Source of the DNA: Caulobacter segnis
Lineage (GTDB): Bacteria > Pseudomonadota > Alphaproteobacteria > Caulobacterales > Caulobacteraceae
NCBI RefSeq assembly: GCF_023935105.1
Contig: NZ_CP096040.1
Span: 2,666,001-2,730,000 of the forward strand
Length of the DNA: 64,000 nucleotides
Direction: 5' to 3'
Below are positions 53,276-61,435 of the stretch, one piece after another (position 1 is the stretch's first letter; each line of letters opens with the position of its first letter). The position numbers and the translations under genes were made by a program. The notes beneath the pieces were generated by a model that saw only the letters and a program-made list of their open reading frames with translations, was not told the origin of the DNA and did not search any database.

Positions 53276-54256
53276 TCAGTCGCGCAGCAGCGGCAGCGAC
53301 AGGCCCGTGGCCTGGCGCGCGGCCAGCATCTCGCGGCGGAAGCGGAACAGTTCGGCGGGGCGGCCGCCGGTCTCGGCGTCCAGGCGCCCCAGGCCCTCGA
53401 CCAGCTCCTCGCGCTCGACCACCCGGCGGAAGTTCTGCTTGTGCAGCTGGACGCCGGCGATGGCCTCGACCGTGCGCTGCAGGGTCGAGAGAGTGAATTC
53501 CTCGGGCGTCAGCTCGAACACCACCGGGCGGTACTTGATCTTTCCGCGCAGGCGCGAAAGGCCGGTGGCCAGGATCCGCCGGTGGTCTGAGATCATCGGC
53601 TCGCCCAGCGCCGCCGACAGGGCTTCCGGCTCGGCCGGATCGTGGCCGTCGGCGCGGTCGCGGTCGCGGGCCGCCTCGGGCGCCAGGCCGGCTTCGTAGA
53701 GCAGCTCGTAGCGCTCCAGCACCCGTTCCTCGTTCCAGGGCGCGCCATCCAGGGCGAAGGCGAGGCGGGCGCGCGACCACTTGGCCGCGTCATCGCCGGC
53801 CCAGCGGCGCAGGGCCGGGGCGATGGCTTCGTCCAGCAGGGCCGGGCGGCCGGCGCGCCAGTCCTCCCAGGGGAAGAACCTGGTCCACGGAGCCCAGGCG
53901 GTGTCGGGGGCGTCGGTGTCGACGGCCTTGGGCGTCAGGCCCAGATAGCCGACCGAGACCACGCGCGCCGCGCCGGCTCCAACCTCGGCGCGCGGCGCGT
54001 CGCGGCCCTTGTCGCCGAAGGTGTAGAGCTGCTCGACATAGCCCAGCTGGAACCGGGTCTGGGCGGTGACGAAGGCGCGCAGGCCCAGCTCGAAGGTGCG
54101 GTGCGCCTCGGGATCGAACGGGCCGAACGGCAGGCCCGAGAGCGGCGAGGCGATGTCCGTGACGGCGTCATGCGGTCGCACGGTCAGGACGACGGCCTCG
54201 CCGTCGCGGATCGCGACGACCACCGCCGAGAGGCCGATGACGACCGAGATGCTCAT
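53276..54256 (-). CDS. NrtR-like regulator: degenerate Nudix domain plus winged helix
   Basis: A 326-residue protein. Residues 1-150 look like a Nudix hydrolase (VIGLSAVVVAIRDGEAVVLTV) but the Nudix box is not recognisable: the expected GX5EX7REUXEE is replaced by the region around FELGLRAFVTAQTRFQ. The C-terminal ~100 residues (YRPVVFELTPEEFTLSTLQRTVEAI...FRRVVEREELVE) match the winged helix of NrtR, the repressor of NAD metabolism genes sensing ADP-ribose. So it is probably a DNA-binding sensor. It overlaps the stop of the upstream HD-domain gene (ATGA). Confidence 0.75.
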   Translation of the reverse strand: MSISVVIGLSAVVVAIRDGEAVVLTVRPHDAVTDIASPLSGLPFGPFDPEAHRTFELGLRAFVTAQTRFQLGYVEQLYTFGDKGRDAPRAEVGAGAARVVSVGYLGLTPKAVDTDAPDTAWAPWTRFFPWEDWRAGRPALLDEAIAPALRRWAGDDAAKWSRARLAFALDGAPWNEERVLERYELLYEAGLAPEAARDRDRADGHDPAEPEALSAALGEPMISDHRRILATGLSRLRGKIKYRPVVFELTPEEFTLSTLQRTVEAIAGVQLHKQNFRRVVEREELVEGLGRLDAETGGRPAELFRFRREMLAARQATGLSLPLLRD

Positions 54257-54897
54257 TCGGTCTCGAACGCCGCGCCGGGCGCGGACTCGAAGCCGGCGGC
54301 TCTGGACAGAACGTGGAACCGCTGGACGTAACGGGCCTGGGCCTCGAACGGTGGCTGCGGGACGATACGCAGGTCATAGCCGGCCGGCGGCGCGCCGAAG
54401 ATCTGAAGGGACTCGGCGTGCTCGAAGCCCGCCAGCTGGGTGGCCTCGAAGAAGGCGCAGGCGCGGTCGGCCTGCTTGATCAGCTTCTTGATCGGGGCGG
54501 GGGTTTTCACGGGCAGGCCGAAGCGGATGTGGATGGCGTCCTCCAGCCTAGCCTCGAAATCCTTGTAGCTCACCCCCAGCGCCGCCTTGAACGGGCTGAT
54601 CATGTCGCCGATCACGTACTCGCTGGCGTCGTGCAGCAGGGCGGCCAGGCGCCAGCGCGGCTCCAGGTCCGGCTTGATGTGCGCGGCGATCTCCTCGACC
54701 ACCAGGCTGTGCTGGGCGACCGAGAAGCCGTGGTCGCCGATCGTCTGACCGTTCCATCGGGCGACACGGGCAAGGCCGTGGGCGATGTCCTCGATCTCGA
54801 TGTCCATCGGCGACGGATCGAGCAGGTCGAGCCGACGTCCGGAGAGCATTCTTTGCCACGCGCGGGGCGGTGCGCCCCTATGCAGCCCTTTGGCCAC
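54253..54897 (-). CDS. HD-domain phosphohydrolase (YfbR-like)
   Basis: A 214-residue metal-dependent phosphohydrolase resembling YfbR 5'-deoxynucleotidase. The H...HD...D pattern is seen as VAQHSLVVEE, LLHDASEYVIGDM and LIKQADR. A GTG start at 54897 begins MAKGLHRGAPPRAWQRMLSGRRLDLLDP, a family-typical lead. It is coupled to the Nudix/winged-helix gene, so both may act on nucleotide pools. Confidence 0.88.
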   Translation of the reverse strand: MAKGLHRGAPPRAWQRMLSGRRLDLLDPSPMDIEIEDIAHGLARVARWNGQTIGDHGFSVAQHSLVVEEIAAHIKPDLEPRWRLAALLHDASEYVIGDMISPFKAALGVSYKDFEARLEDAIHIRFGLPVKTPAPIKKLIKQADRACAFFEATQLAGFEHAESLQIFGAPPAGYDLRIVPQPPFEAQARYVQRFHVLSRAAGFESAPGAAFETE

Positions 54898-55001
54898 GAG
54901 ATCGTTCCTTACGGTGAAGGTGTTGACTGGCGCATCGGTTGAGAAAGATCAATGTGGCCGTCGCCGTCATCTGTGGAAATGCCCTTGAAGGGAGTTCGAT
55001 C

Positions 55002-55814
55002 ATGAGTTGGGCGAGAATTATGGTTCCGCTGGCCGGAACCCCGAACGACAAGGGCGTCATCACCTCCGCCGCGGCGCTGGCCGCGGCCTTCCAGGCCGAG
55101 CTGGCCTGTGTCCACGCCCCCGCCGACATGGCCGACCTGATGCCCTGGATGGGCGAGGGATTCATGGGCGGCGTACAGGTCACCGCGCTGGAGAGCCTCA
55201 AGGAAGCGGCTCAGGAAGGCGCCAAGGCCTGTGACAAGCTGGCGGCCGAGACGGCCTATCCGCAAACGCGAGTGATCAGCCTGGACTCCCCGGTCTGGGC
55301 GGGCCTGGCCATGGAAGGGCGCCTGTCGGACGTCATCGTGTTCGACGACGCCTCGGCGCGCGGCAAGGGGCCGCTGGCCGAAGCGTTCCAGCAACTGGTC
55401 GCTGACGAGCAGCGTCCGACCCTGGTGGCGCGTCCGGGCTTCAGGCCCGATGGCGTGGCCCTGGTGGCGTGGGACGGCGGCAAGGAAGCCAGCCGCGCCA
55501 TGCGCACGGCCCTGCCGCTGCTGCAGAAGGCCAGTTCGGTGATCGTGGCCGGGGCGCCGGCCGCCTCGTCGCGGGCCTTCGAACTGGAGCGCCTGGTGGA
55601 ATTCCTGGCGGCCCGGGGCGTGAACGCCTCGGTGAAGGTCCTGGAAGGCGGCAATGACGCGGCGAGCCTGCTGCTGGGGGCGGCGAAGGACACGGGGGCG
55701 AACCTCCTGGTCGCCGGCGCGTTCGGTCATCCCAGGCTGCAGGAGTTCATCTTCGGAGGAACCACCCGCACGCTGCTCAACAGCGACGGTCCGTCGCTGT
55801 TCCTATCGCACTGA
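55002..55814 (+). CDS. Universal stress protein, tandem type
   Basis: A 270-residue protein of two UspA-like halves. The first (MSWARIMVPLAGTPNDKGVIT) is degenerate; the second ends with GAFGHPRLQEFIFGGTTRTLL, the GX2GX9G(S/T) ATP-binding motif. Such proteins support survival under stress or low oxygen; the partner is unknown. GAAGGGAG precedes the ATG. It diverges from the HD gene and lies 34 bp before a small unknown gene. Confidence 0.88.
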   Translation: MSWARIMVPLAGTPNDKGVITSAAALAAAFQAELACVHAPADMADLMPWMGEGFMGGVQVTALESLKEAAQEGAKACDKLAAETAYPQTRVISLDSPVWAGLAMEGRLSDVIVFDDASARGKGPLAEAFQQLVADEQRPTLVARPGFRPDGVALVAWDGGKEASRAMRTALPLLQKASSVIVAGAPAASSRAFELERLVEFLAARGVNASVKVLEGGNDAASLLLGAAKDTGANLLVAGAFGHPRLQEFIFGGTTRTLLNSDGPSLFLSH

Positions 55815-55848
55815 CCATCCAGATCTAGAAAGAAGGGGAGACTGGCGA

Positions 55849-56220
55849 ATGTCCCTGTCCCGTATCGTCATGCGCCTGGCGCGCAATCCCGGCACCGAGT
55901 TCGCCGGTGGCGACGACCATCGCGGCTACGCCCTGACCGCGCCTCTGACCGAGGACGGCCATATCGACGAGGGCGAATACGCCAAGGTGAAGGGAGAGTG
56001 CGCCGTGCGCCGCTTCGCCCCGGACGAGGACGCGGTGGATGGTCGCCTGAACCGGCGCGGGACCCGCTGGTTCTTCGACTATGACGACGAGGACAGCGCG
56101 GACGACGAGCCTCTGCACCGGCTGGGCGAGCACCGTTTCGCGCTAGGCGAATACGTCACCGTCACCGACGAGGATGGCCGGCCGCTGACCTACAAGGTGA
56201 TGGAGGTCGCGCCGGTCTAG
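55849..56220 (+). CDS. Hypothetical small acidic protein
   Basis: A 123-residue protein without signal or membrane segment: SRIVMRLARNPGTEFAGGDDHRGYAL opens it, acidic stretches follow (FDYDDEDSADDEPLHRLGEH), and it ends VTVTDEDGRPLTYKVMEVAPV. It behaves like an Alphaproteobacteria-specific conserved protein; I cannot name a function. AAGGGGAG precedes the ATG, and it probably shares a transcript with the stress protein. Confidence 0.72.
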   Translation: MSLSRIVMRLARNPGTEFAGGDDHRGYALTAPLTEDGHIDEGEYAKVKGECAVRRFAPDEDAVDGRLNRRGTRWFFDYDDEDSADDEPLHRLGEHRFALGEYVTVTDEDGRPLTYKVMEVAPV

Positions 56221-56237
56221 CGGACCGGCGCTAGCCC

Positions 56238-57047
56238 TCAGCCCCCAACGTTGTGGCGGACCAGGGCCTTCATGTCGCGGAAGATGTCGTGGTCGTCGGT
56301 GTCGCGGGTCTTGGCCTTGACGACGGCCACGGCCAGCGGCCCGCCCTTGGGGCCGCGGGCCTCGTAGCCCGCCAGGCGATAGCCCTTGGGCGCTTTGTCG
56401 TTGGCCAGGATCAGGGTCGAGCGCACGGCGTCGCCGCCCTTCTTGGCGCGGATTTCGGCCCCATGGTTGTCGGCCTTGATGGTCACGTCGCCCTCGTGCT
56501 CGTCCTCGGCCTGAACATTGACCGAGCCGTTGGCGTCATCGCCCCTGATATTGACGTTCTTGTTGACCTTCACCTCGGCCGCGCCGCCGTCGCTGTTGAT
56601 GGTCAGGTGACCGATGCGGATATCGGCGCCGTTGTCGCTGGCGTCGATATTGACGCCCGGCAGGTGGATGCTGGTCTTGTTCTTGCCGGCCTTTTGCGGC
56701 GGCTTCGGCGTGGCCGGCGGGGTAGGCATGATCTGCTTCAGCTCGCCCTCGATCGGCGCCAGGGCCGCTTCGGCGTCGCCGCCGTTCAGGCGGACCAGGC
56801 GAAGGGTCACCGTGGCCTGGGCCGACTGGTAGGCGCACGACTGGCCGTCTTGGGCGATGCTGACGCGCGTCAGCTGGCCCTGGCGTTCCGGACAGTCCAG
56901 GCGATCGATGACGCGCATCGGCTCGCGCCGGCCCAGGCGCCGCTCATGGCGGTCCGGCTGGTCGGTCTGGGCGGGGTGACAGGCGGTCAGGATCGTCGCG
57001 CCGACGCCGATCGTCAGCGCCGCAGCCAGCCATTTCGAATGACGCAT
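56238..57047 (-). CDS. Putative lipoprotein with beta-repeat (adhesin-like) segment
   Basis: A 269-residue protein with signal and lipobox LTAC (MRHSKWLAAALTIGVGATILTAC). After a basic region and a Pro/Lys linker (residues ~105-125) comes a beta-rich stretch of short repeating Asx-turn units (VNIDASDNGADIRIGHLTINSDGG, KVNKNVNIRGDDANGSVNVQAED), similar to DUF4097-like putative adhesin domains. Function is unknown. A large imperfect palindrome lies just upstream. MoxR is encoded 151 bp upstream on the same strand. Confidence 0.7.
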   Translation of the reverse strand: MRHSKWLAAALTIGVGATILTACHPAQTDQPDRHERRLGRREPMRVIDRLDCPERQGQLTRVSIAQDGQSCAYQSAQATVTLRLVRLNGGDAEAALAPIEGELKQIMPTPPATPKPPQKAGKNKTSIHLPGVNIDASDNGADIRIGHLTINSDGGAAEVKVNKNVNIRGDDANGSVNVQAEDEHEGDVTIKADNHGAEIRAKKGGDAVRSTLILANDKAPKGYRLAGYEARGPKGGPLAVAVVKAKTRDTDDHDIFRDMKALVRHNVGG

Positions 57048-57064
57048 GGATGTTCCCTGGGACC

Positions 57065-57114
57065 TTCCCCGTTTGCGCGAGCCCTCGTTCGCGCGGGCTC
57101 TCGTTGCGCGGGAA
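57065..57114. repeat. 50-bp imperfect palindrome upstream of the lipoprotein gene
   Basis: Three nested paired blocks are seen: TTCCC/GGGAA (57065-57069/57110-57114), GCGC/GCGC (57075-57078/57106-57109) and GAGCCC/GGGCTC (57079-57084/57095-57100), around a 10-nt loop. It could be the moxR terminator, a leader hairpin of the lipoprotein mRNA, or a dispersed repeat element. No T-tract follows on the minus strand. Confidence 0.65.
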
Positions 57115-57198
57115 AGTGGTCGCGCACTCGGCGCGCGTCCAGTGAATTCAAGGTAACGGCGATTTGGTCGCGGGCGCGGCGGGACGCCGGCCCGGCGA

Positions 57199-58068
57199 TC
57201 ACTGACCCGGGCGCGCGCCCGAGCCCTCGCGGCGGGCCAGAAAGGCCAGGCGCTCGAACAGGTGGACGTCCTGCTCGTTCTTCAGCAGGGCGCCATGCAG
57301 CGGCGGGATCAGCTTGGTCGGATCCTTCTCGCGCAGGACCGTGTCGTCGATGTCCTCGACCAGCAGCAGCTTCAACCAGTCCAGCAGCTCGGACGTCGAG
57401 GGCTTCTTCTTCAGGCCCGGCACCTTGCGCATGTCGTAGAAGATGCGCAGCGCCTCGGCGACCAGCTTCTGCTTGATGCCCGGGAAGTGGACGTCGACGA
57501 TGGCCTGCATCGTCGCCTCCTCGGGGAAGCGGATGTAGTGGAAGAAGCAGCGGCGCAGGAAGGCGTCCGGCAGTTCCTTCTCGTTGTTCGAGGTGATGAT
57601 CATCACCGGCCGGACCTTGGCCTTGATTGTCTCGCCGGTCTCGTAGACGTAGAATTCCATGCGATCGAGCTCCTGCAGGAGGTCGTTCGGGAACTCGATG
57701 TCGGCCTTGTCGATCTCGTCGATCAGCAGCACCGGGCGCTGTTCGCTCTCGAACGCCTCCCAGAGCTTGCCCTTCTTGATGTAGTTGGCGACGTCCTTGA
57801 CGCGCTCGTCGCCCAGCTGGCTGTCGCGCAGGCGGGTGACGGCGTCGTATTCGTAGAGGCCCTGCTGGGCCTTGGTCGTCGACTTGATGTGCCAGGTGAT
57901 CAGCGGCGCGCCCATCGCCTTGGCGACCTCGTAGGCCAGGACCGTCTTGCCGGTGCCGGGCTCGCCCTTGATCAGCAGGGGACGCTCCAGGGCCACGGCG
58001 GCGTTCACCGCGACCTTCAGGTCCTCGGTCGCCACGTAGTCGGAAGTGCCTTCGAAGCGCTGGCTCAT
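57199..58068 (-). CDS. MoxR-family AAA+ ATPase
   Basis: A 289-residue AAA+ ATPase: Walker A KGEPGTGKTVLAYEVA, Walker B RPVLLIDEIDKAD, sensor 1 IITSNNEKELPDAFLRRC. MoxR proteins act as chaperone-like remodellers, usually with a von Willebrand factor A partner. No VWA gene is adjacent here, the next minus-strand gene being a putative lipoprotein, so its partner is elsewhere or different. Start MSQRFEGTSDYVATEDLKVAV at 58068; its promoter region has an imperfect palindrome. Confidence 0.92.
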   Translation of the reverse strand: MSQRFEGTSDYVATEDLKVAVNAAVALERPLLIKGEPGTGKTVLAYEVAKAMGAPLITWHIKSTTKAQQGLYEYDAVTRLRDSQLGDERVKDVANYIKKGKLWEAFESEQRPVLLIDEIDKADIEFPNDLLQELDRMEFYVYETGETIKAKVRPVMIITSNNEKELPDAFLRRCFFHYIRFPEEATMQAIVDVHFPGIKQKLVAEALRIFYDMRKVPGLKKKPSTSELLDWLKLLLVEDIDDTVLREKDPTKLIPPLHGALLKNEQDVHLFERLAFLARREGSGARPGQ

Positions 58069-58076
58069 GTGAATCG

Positions 58077-58112
58077 GATCCGGTTCGAACAGTTGTTCAA
58101 ATTGAACGGATC
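58077..58112. promoter_or_regulatory. Imperfect palindrome in the moxR promoter region
   Basis: GATCC-GTTC (58077-58086, one extra G) pairs with GAAC-GGATC (58104-58112), and inside it lies GAACA-GT-TGTTC (58087-58098). It sits 9-44 bp upstream of the moxR start, where an operator would fall. A LexA box was considered and rejected (see below). Confidence 0.45.
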
Positions 58113-58168
58113 AAACTACCGGCGCGGACGCGGTTGGCAAGAGCGTCGGCGCGGTATGGGTCCGGATG

Positions 58169-58735
58169 TCAGGCCGGAACGTCATAGCCCTTGCCGCGCA
58201 AGCGGTCGGCCATCTCGTCGCGCTTTCCAAGCCAGTCGCGCGCCAGAAGGCCCAGCCCGACCACGTCGACCGGTTGGCCGTTCTTGATCACGTGGTCGCG
58301 GAACAGCGCCTCGCGCTGAAAGCCATGGGCTTCGTGCAGCTTCCACACCGCCTCGTTCGACAGCAGGACTTCGCACCACAACTTGTTCAGGCCCATCACG
58401 CCGAACACCTGCTCGATCGCCCAGAACTCGACATAGGAGCCGACGCCCAGGCCGCGCACGCTGGGGCTGGCCAGATAGTAGGCCCAGGCGCAACGACGAT
58501 GGGTCTCGTCGATGTCGGCCAGATTGATCAGGCCCACGGGCTCGCCGTTGACCTCGATGATCCAGTAGCGGCGATCCCGGCGGGTGGGGATGGCCTCGAA
58601 CCATCGATCATGCTCGTCCCGCGAGATGGGATGGTCCGAGTACATGTAGGCGGCGACCTCGGGGCTGTTGCGCCAGGCCAGCAGTCGCTCACGGTCGCCC
58701 TCGGCGACGTCGCGCATCTTGACGGTCGTGCTCAT
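58169..58735 (-). CDS. pseH: PseH-like N-acetyltransferase for pseudaminic acid (FlmH-like)
   Basis: A 188-residue GNAT acetyltransferase that is expected to acetylate UDP-4-amino-4,6-dideoxy-beta-L-AltNAc, a step of pseudaminic acid synthesis. Family pattern: MRDVAEGDRERLLAWRNSPEV, MYSDHPISRDEHDRWFE, the acetyl-CoA loop SVRGLGVGSYVE and LWCEVLLSNEAVWKLHEAHGF. It is the last gene of the flmG transcript, its ATG overlapping the stop of the SpsF-like gene. Pseudaminic acid decorates Caulobacter flagellins, which suits the flagellin genes nearby. Confidence 0.88.
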   Translation of the reverse strand: MSTTVKMRDVAEGDRERLLAWRNSPEVAAYMYSDHPISRDEHDRWFEAIPTRRDRRYWIIEVNGEPVGLINLADIDETHRRCAWAYYLASPSVRGLGVGSYVEFWAIEQVFGVMGLNKLWCEVLLSNEAVWKLHEAHGFQREALFRDHVIKNGQPVDVVGLGLLARDWLGKRDEMADRLRGKGYDVPA

Positions 58736-59451
58736 ACGCGAGGGTCTCCGCCCAGGGTCCGCAGGTCGGGCCGTGCGCGGACCAGGGCCCGGACGTCGTC
58801 CGAAACGAAGGCCGGACGGGCAGGGTAGAGGGCGTCGTAGACGGCGCGGACGAAGTCCAGGTCGTCGGGCCGATCGACGGTCCAGCGCACCTCGCCCTCG
58901 TCACGGTCCTGGGTCAGGGTCGCCAGACGGTATCGCTCGGGACGGCGATAGATGAAGGGCGTCACGTGCTCGCGGTCGTACGGATCGGCCGTTTCCGCGT
59001 GGGCCTGCCGCAGGACGGCGGTCCTGAAGACCTCGACGTCCAGGCCCTTGGGGAAGGTTCGCGTGTCGCCCGTGTTGGAGGCGTAGTCGGCGCCCGAGCG
59101 CTCGAACAGCGCGATCGTGTCGTCGATCACCGTGGGATCGGCGAGAGGGCAGTCGGCCGTAAGACGTAAGGCCGCGGTTTGGTCGCCGGCCGCGTCCAGC
59201 GCGGCGATGAATCGCGAGAGGACGTCGTCGAGATCGCCGCGAACCACCTCGACGCCCGCCGCCGCCAAGCTTTCGACAAGCGGATCGTCGTCGGGGCGGA
59301 CCGAGGTCGCGACGATCAGGCGCGAGATCCGTCCAGCGCGACGCACCCGCTCGATCTGGCGCAGGATCATCGGCGCGCCCGCTAGGTCCGCCATCACCTT
59401 ACCGGGCAGGCGACTCGAGGACATCCGGGCCTGCAGGACGGCGAGGGTCAT
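58732..59451 (-). CDS. SpsF-like cytidylyltransferase/nucleotidyltransferase in flagellin-glycosylation operon
   Basis: A 239-residue protein of the CMP-NeuAc-synthetase-like (PF02348, SpsF) family: MTLAVLQARMSSSRLPGKVM carries the nucleotide-binding RxxxxRLPGK pattern, LTADCPLADPTVID and DYASNTGDTRTFPKGLDVEVF the metal and sugar sites. It could activate a nonulosonic acid with CTP, but canonical PseF proteins begin with a different IPARGGSKR-type motif, so the exact substrate is open. It is coupled by ATGA overlaps to both flmG and pseH. Confidence 0.82.
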   Translation of the reverse strand: MTLAVLQARMSSSRLPGKVMADLAGAPMILRQIERVRRAGRISRLIVATSVRPDDDPLVESLAAAGVEVVRGDLDDVLSRFIAALDAAGDQTAALRLTADCPLADPTVIDDTIALFERSGADYASNTGDTRTFPKGLDVEVFRTAVLRQAHAETADPYDREHVTPFIYRRPERYRLATLTQDRDEGEVRWTVDRPDDLDFVRAVYDALYPARPAFVSDDVRALVRARPDLRTLGGDPRV

Positions 59452-61247
59452 TTCGCGCCGGCGACCTTTTCGGCCAGGGCCTGGGCGATCTGGCCCATGA
59501 CCGGATTCCAGTCGCTGAAGTCGGCGGGCGAGAACACGCGGGTCTGCGGGTACCAGGGATAGTGATCGTCGCCGAGCTTGGTCCAGGCCGCCGGCGGGGT
59601 CAGCAGCCACATCGGCGTGCCGACGGCGCCGGCCAGGTTGGCGGTGGCGTTGGAGAAGCCAATGACCAGGTCGACCGCGGCGCAGAGGGCGGTGACATCG
59701 TCCAGGTCCTGCTTCAGGTCGATGCCCGGCGGTTGCCAGATGTCGACGCCCAGTTCCTGCTTGGCGTAGGCGATCTCGTCGTCGCAGTCGCCGTACTGCA
59801 GGTTCACGAAGGTCGCGCCCGGGGTCCGCAGCACCGCGCGCCAGGCCTCGAACGGCGAGAACTGGCGGGCGCGCTCGGCATTCAGCTTCAGGCTCTTCCA
59901 CAGCAGTCCGACCTTGGGCGCGGGGCCCAGTTTCGCCAGTTCGGCCTTCCAGTGGGCGACCCGCGCCGGATCGGGCTTCAGATAGTCCGCCGTTTTCGGG
60001 AAGGCCTCGATCGAGCCGCGCAGGCTGGGCAGGAAGTCGCCGATCGCCGCCCAATAGTCGAAACGGTCCCAGTCCTCGACCTCCGGCGCCGTGCGGAAGA
60101 CCCGGCCTTCCAGCGCCACCGTGCGGTGGGCGGTGACCTCGGTTCCCGGGAACGAGCGCTGGAACAGCGGGACCAGGCGGCGCTGCACCGCCAGGGTCAA
60201 GGCGCCGTCGGGGCCCAGCCGCTCCAGGATGTCGGGCAGCATGTTGGCGAACATCACCTCGTCGCCCAGGCCCTGTTCGGTGCTGATCATCAGGGTCTTG
60301 CCCCGGAGATCCTCGCCCGACCAGCGCGTGCCCGGGATATGGAACCGCGGCGCCTCGCTCATGTCCGGCGAGAAGCGGGCCTCGTAGGCTTCCCAGCCCT
60401 CGGCCAGGCGGCCCAGGCCCAGCAGGATCGTGGCCCGGGCGAATCGCATCATCGCCAGGTCCTCGGCCGAGCCAGGATGGCGCATGGCGGACTCGCAGTC
60501 CGCCAGCGCGCCCTGGGCGTCGCCCAGGTCCAGCTTGGCGAAGGCGCGGTTGTGATAGGCCTTGGCGAACTCGGGCTCCAGGCGCAGGGCTTCGTCGAAG
60601 AAGACCAGCGAACCGGCGCTGTCGGCGATATTGCACAGCACCGTCCCAAGCGTGTTCCAGAGCAGGGCGGCGGTGGGATTGGCCCCGATCGCCGTCTTCA
60701 GCACCTCGATCGCCTCGCTCTCGCGGTTCAGCTCGCGCAGGGCGCAGGCCAGGTTGTTGGCGCCCTCGATGTCGTCCGGCCGGGCCAGGCGGTAGTGGGC
60801 GAAAAACTGGGCCGCGATCTCCGGCATGTTCATGCGGAAAGCCAGGCGCCCCAGGTCCCCGGCGACCGGGCCGTGATCGGGCAGCAGTTTCAAGGCCGCT
60901 TCGTACGCGCGCAATGAAGACGCGAAGTCGCCGGTCTTTTCCCGAGCGATGGCCAGGATGTGCCAGGCCAGGCCGAGTCGCTCGTCCTTCTCGAGCAGCT
61001 TCAAGGCCGTCTTGTCGGCCGTGGCGTAGTCGCCCAGCTTCACCGCCTGGATGGCGCGGGCCAGGGGCTTGGCGTATTCGGCCTTCTTGGTTTCCTGGGC
61101 CTGCCGATTCAGGCGATCCAGGGCCTCGGCCGAGGCCGAATCGCCCACGGCGCTGGCGATCACGCCCGGATGCGGAGCCGCCGCCGCCTCGATCTCGACC
61201 TGGGCGAGGGCGCTCGCGGAACTTTCCAGGGTTTTTTTGCGGGACAT
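59448..61247 (-). CDS. flmG: FlmG-like TPR glycosyltransferase for flagellin
   Basis: A 599-residue modular protein. After a low-complexity start, residues about 40-250 are TPR repeats (LGLAWHILAIAREKTGDFASSL, NPTAALLWNTLGTVLCNIAD), the part that in Caulobacter FlmG binds flagellin; the C-terminal ~340 residues are a GT-B type transferase (GKTLMISTEQGLGDEVMFANML, VGLLWKSLKLNAERARQFSP, DLVIGFSNATANLAGAVGTPMW). It is expected to transfer pseudaminic acid to flagellin Ser/Thr. ATG 61247 follows GAGG. An A7 run occupies codons 4-6. First gene of flmG-spsF-like-pseH, divergent from flbT. Confidence 0.9.
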   Translation of the reverse strand: MSRKKTLESSASALAQVEIEAAAAPHPGVIASAVGDSASAEALDRLNRQAQETKKAEYAKPLARAIQAVKLGDYATADKTALKLLEKDERLGLAWHILAIAREKTGDFASSLRAYEAALKLLPDHGPVAGDLGRLAFRMNMPEIAAQFFAHYRLARPDDIEGANNLACALRELNRESEAIEVLKTAIGANPTAALLWNTLGTVLCNIADSAGSLVFFDEALRLEPEFAKAYHNRAFAKLDLGDAQGALADCESAMRHPGSAEDLAMMRFARATILLGLGRLAEGWEAYEARFSPDMSEAPRFHIPGTRWSGEDLRGKTLMISTEQGLGDEVMFANMLPDILERLGPDGALTLAVQRRLVPLFQRSFPGTEVTAHRTVALEGRVFRTAPEVEDWDRFDYWAAIGDFLPSLRGSIEAFPKTADYLKPDPARVAHWKAELAKLGPAPKVGLLWKSLKLNAERARQFSPFEAWRAVLRTPGATFVNLQYGDCDDEIAYAKQELGVDIWQPPGIDLKQDLDDVTALCAAVDLVIGFSNATANLAGAVGTPMWLLTPPAAWTKLGDDHYPWYPQTRVFSPADFSDWNPVMGQIAQALAEKVAGAK

Positions 61248-61260
61248 TCGGCGAACCTCG

Positions 61261-61311
61261 GACTCTGGTGTTAACCATGTTTTGAGGGGCTATGCTTAAT
61301 TGAGTCCTAAG
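61261..61311. promoter_or_regulatory. flmG/flbT divergent control region: CtrA-like boxes and GANTC sites
   Basis: Two near-matches to the CtrA box TTAA-N7-TTAA are present: TTAA-N7-TTGA at 61271-61285 and TTAA-N7-CTAA at 61296-61310. Two CcrM methylation sites are also present: GACTC at 61261-61265 and GAGTC at 61302-61306, the latter inside the second box. They lie 14-64 bp upstream of flmG. This layout suits cell-cycle control of the glycosyltransferase. Confidence 0.6.
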
Positions 61312-61435
61312 CTGCGGCTCACGGTCGCAAGGGCGGCAAGACAGCGTTAACACGTGTGCGTCTAGCTTGCCCTTCGAGCCGTCGTCATCGACGGTAAACC
61401 GGGCGAAGCGGCGTCAACGAAGGAGCGGCCTTAAA

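Noticed and set aside
58083..58098. SOS/LexA box (GTTC-N7-GTTC) upstream of moxR
   Set aside because: The two GTTC halves are separated by 8 bp, not 7, and no SOS gene follows.
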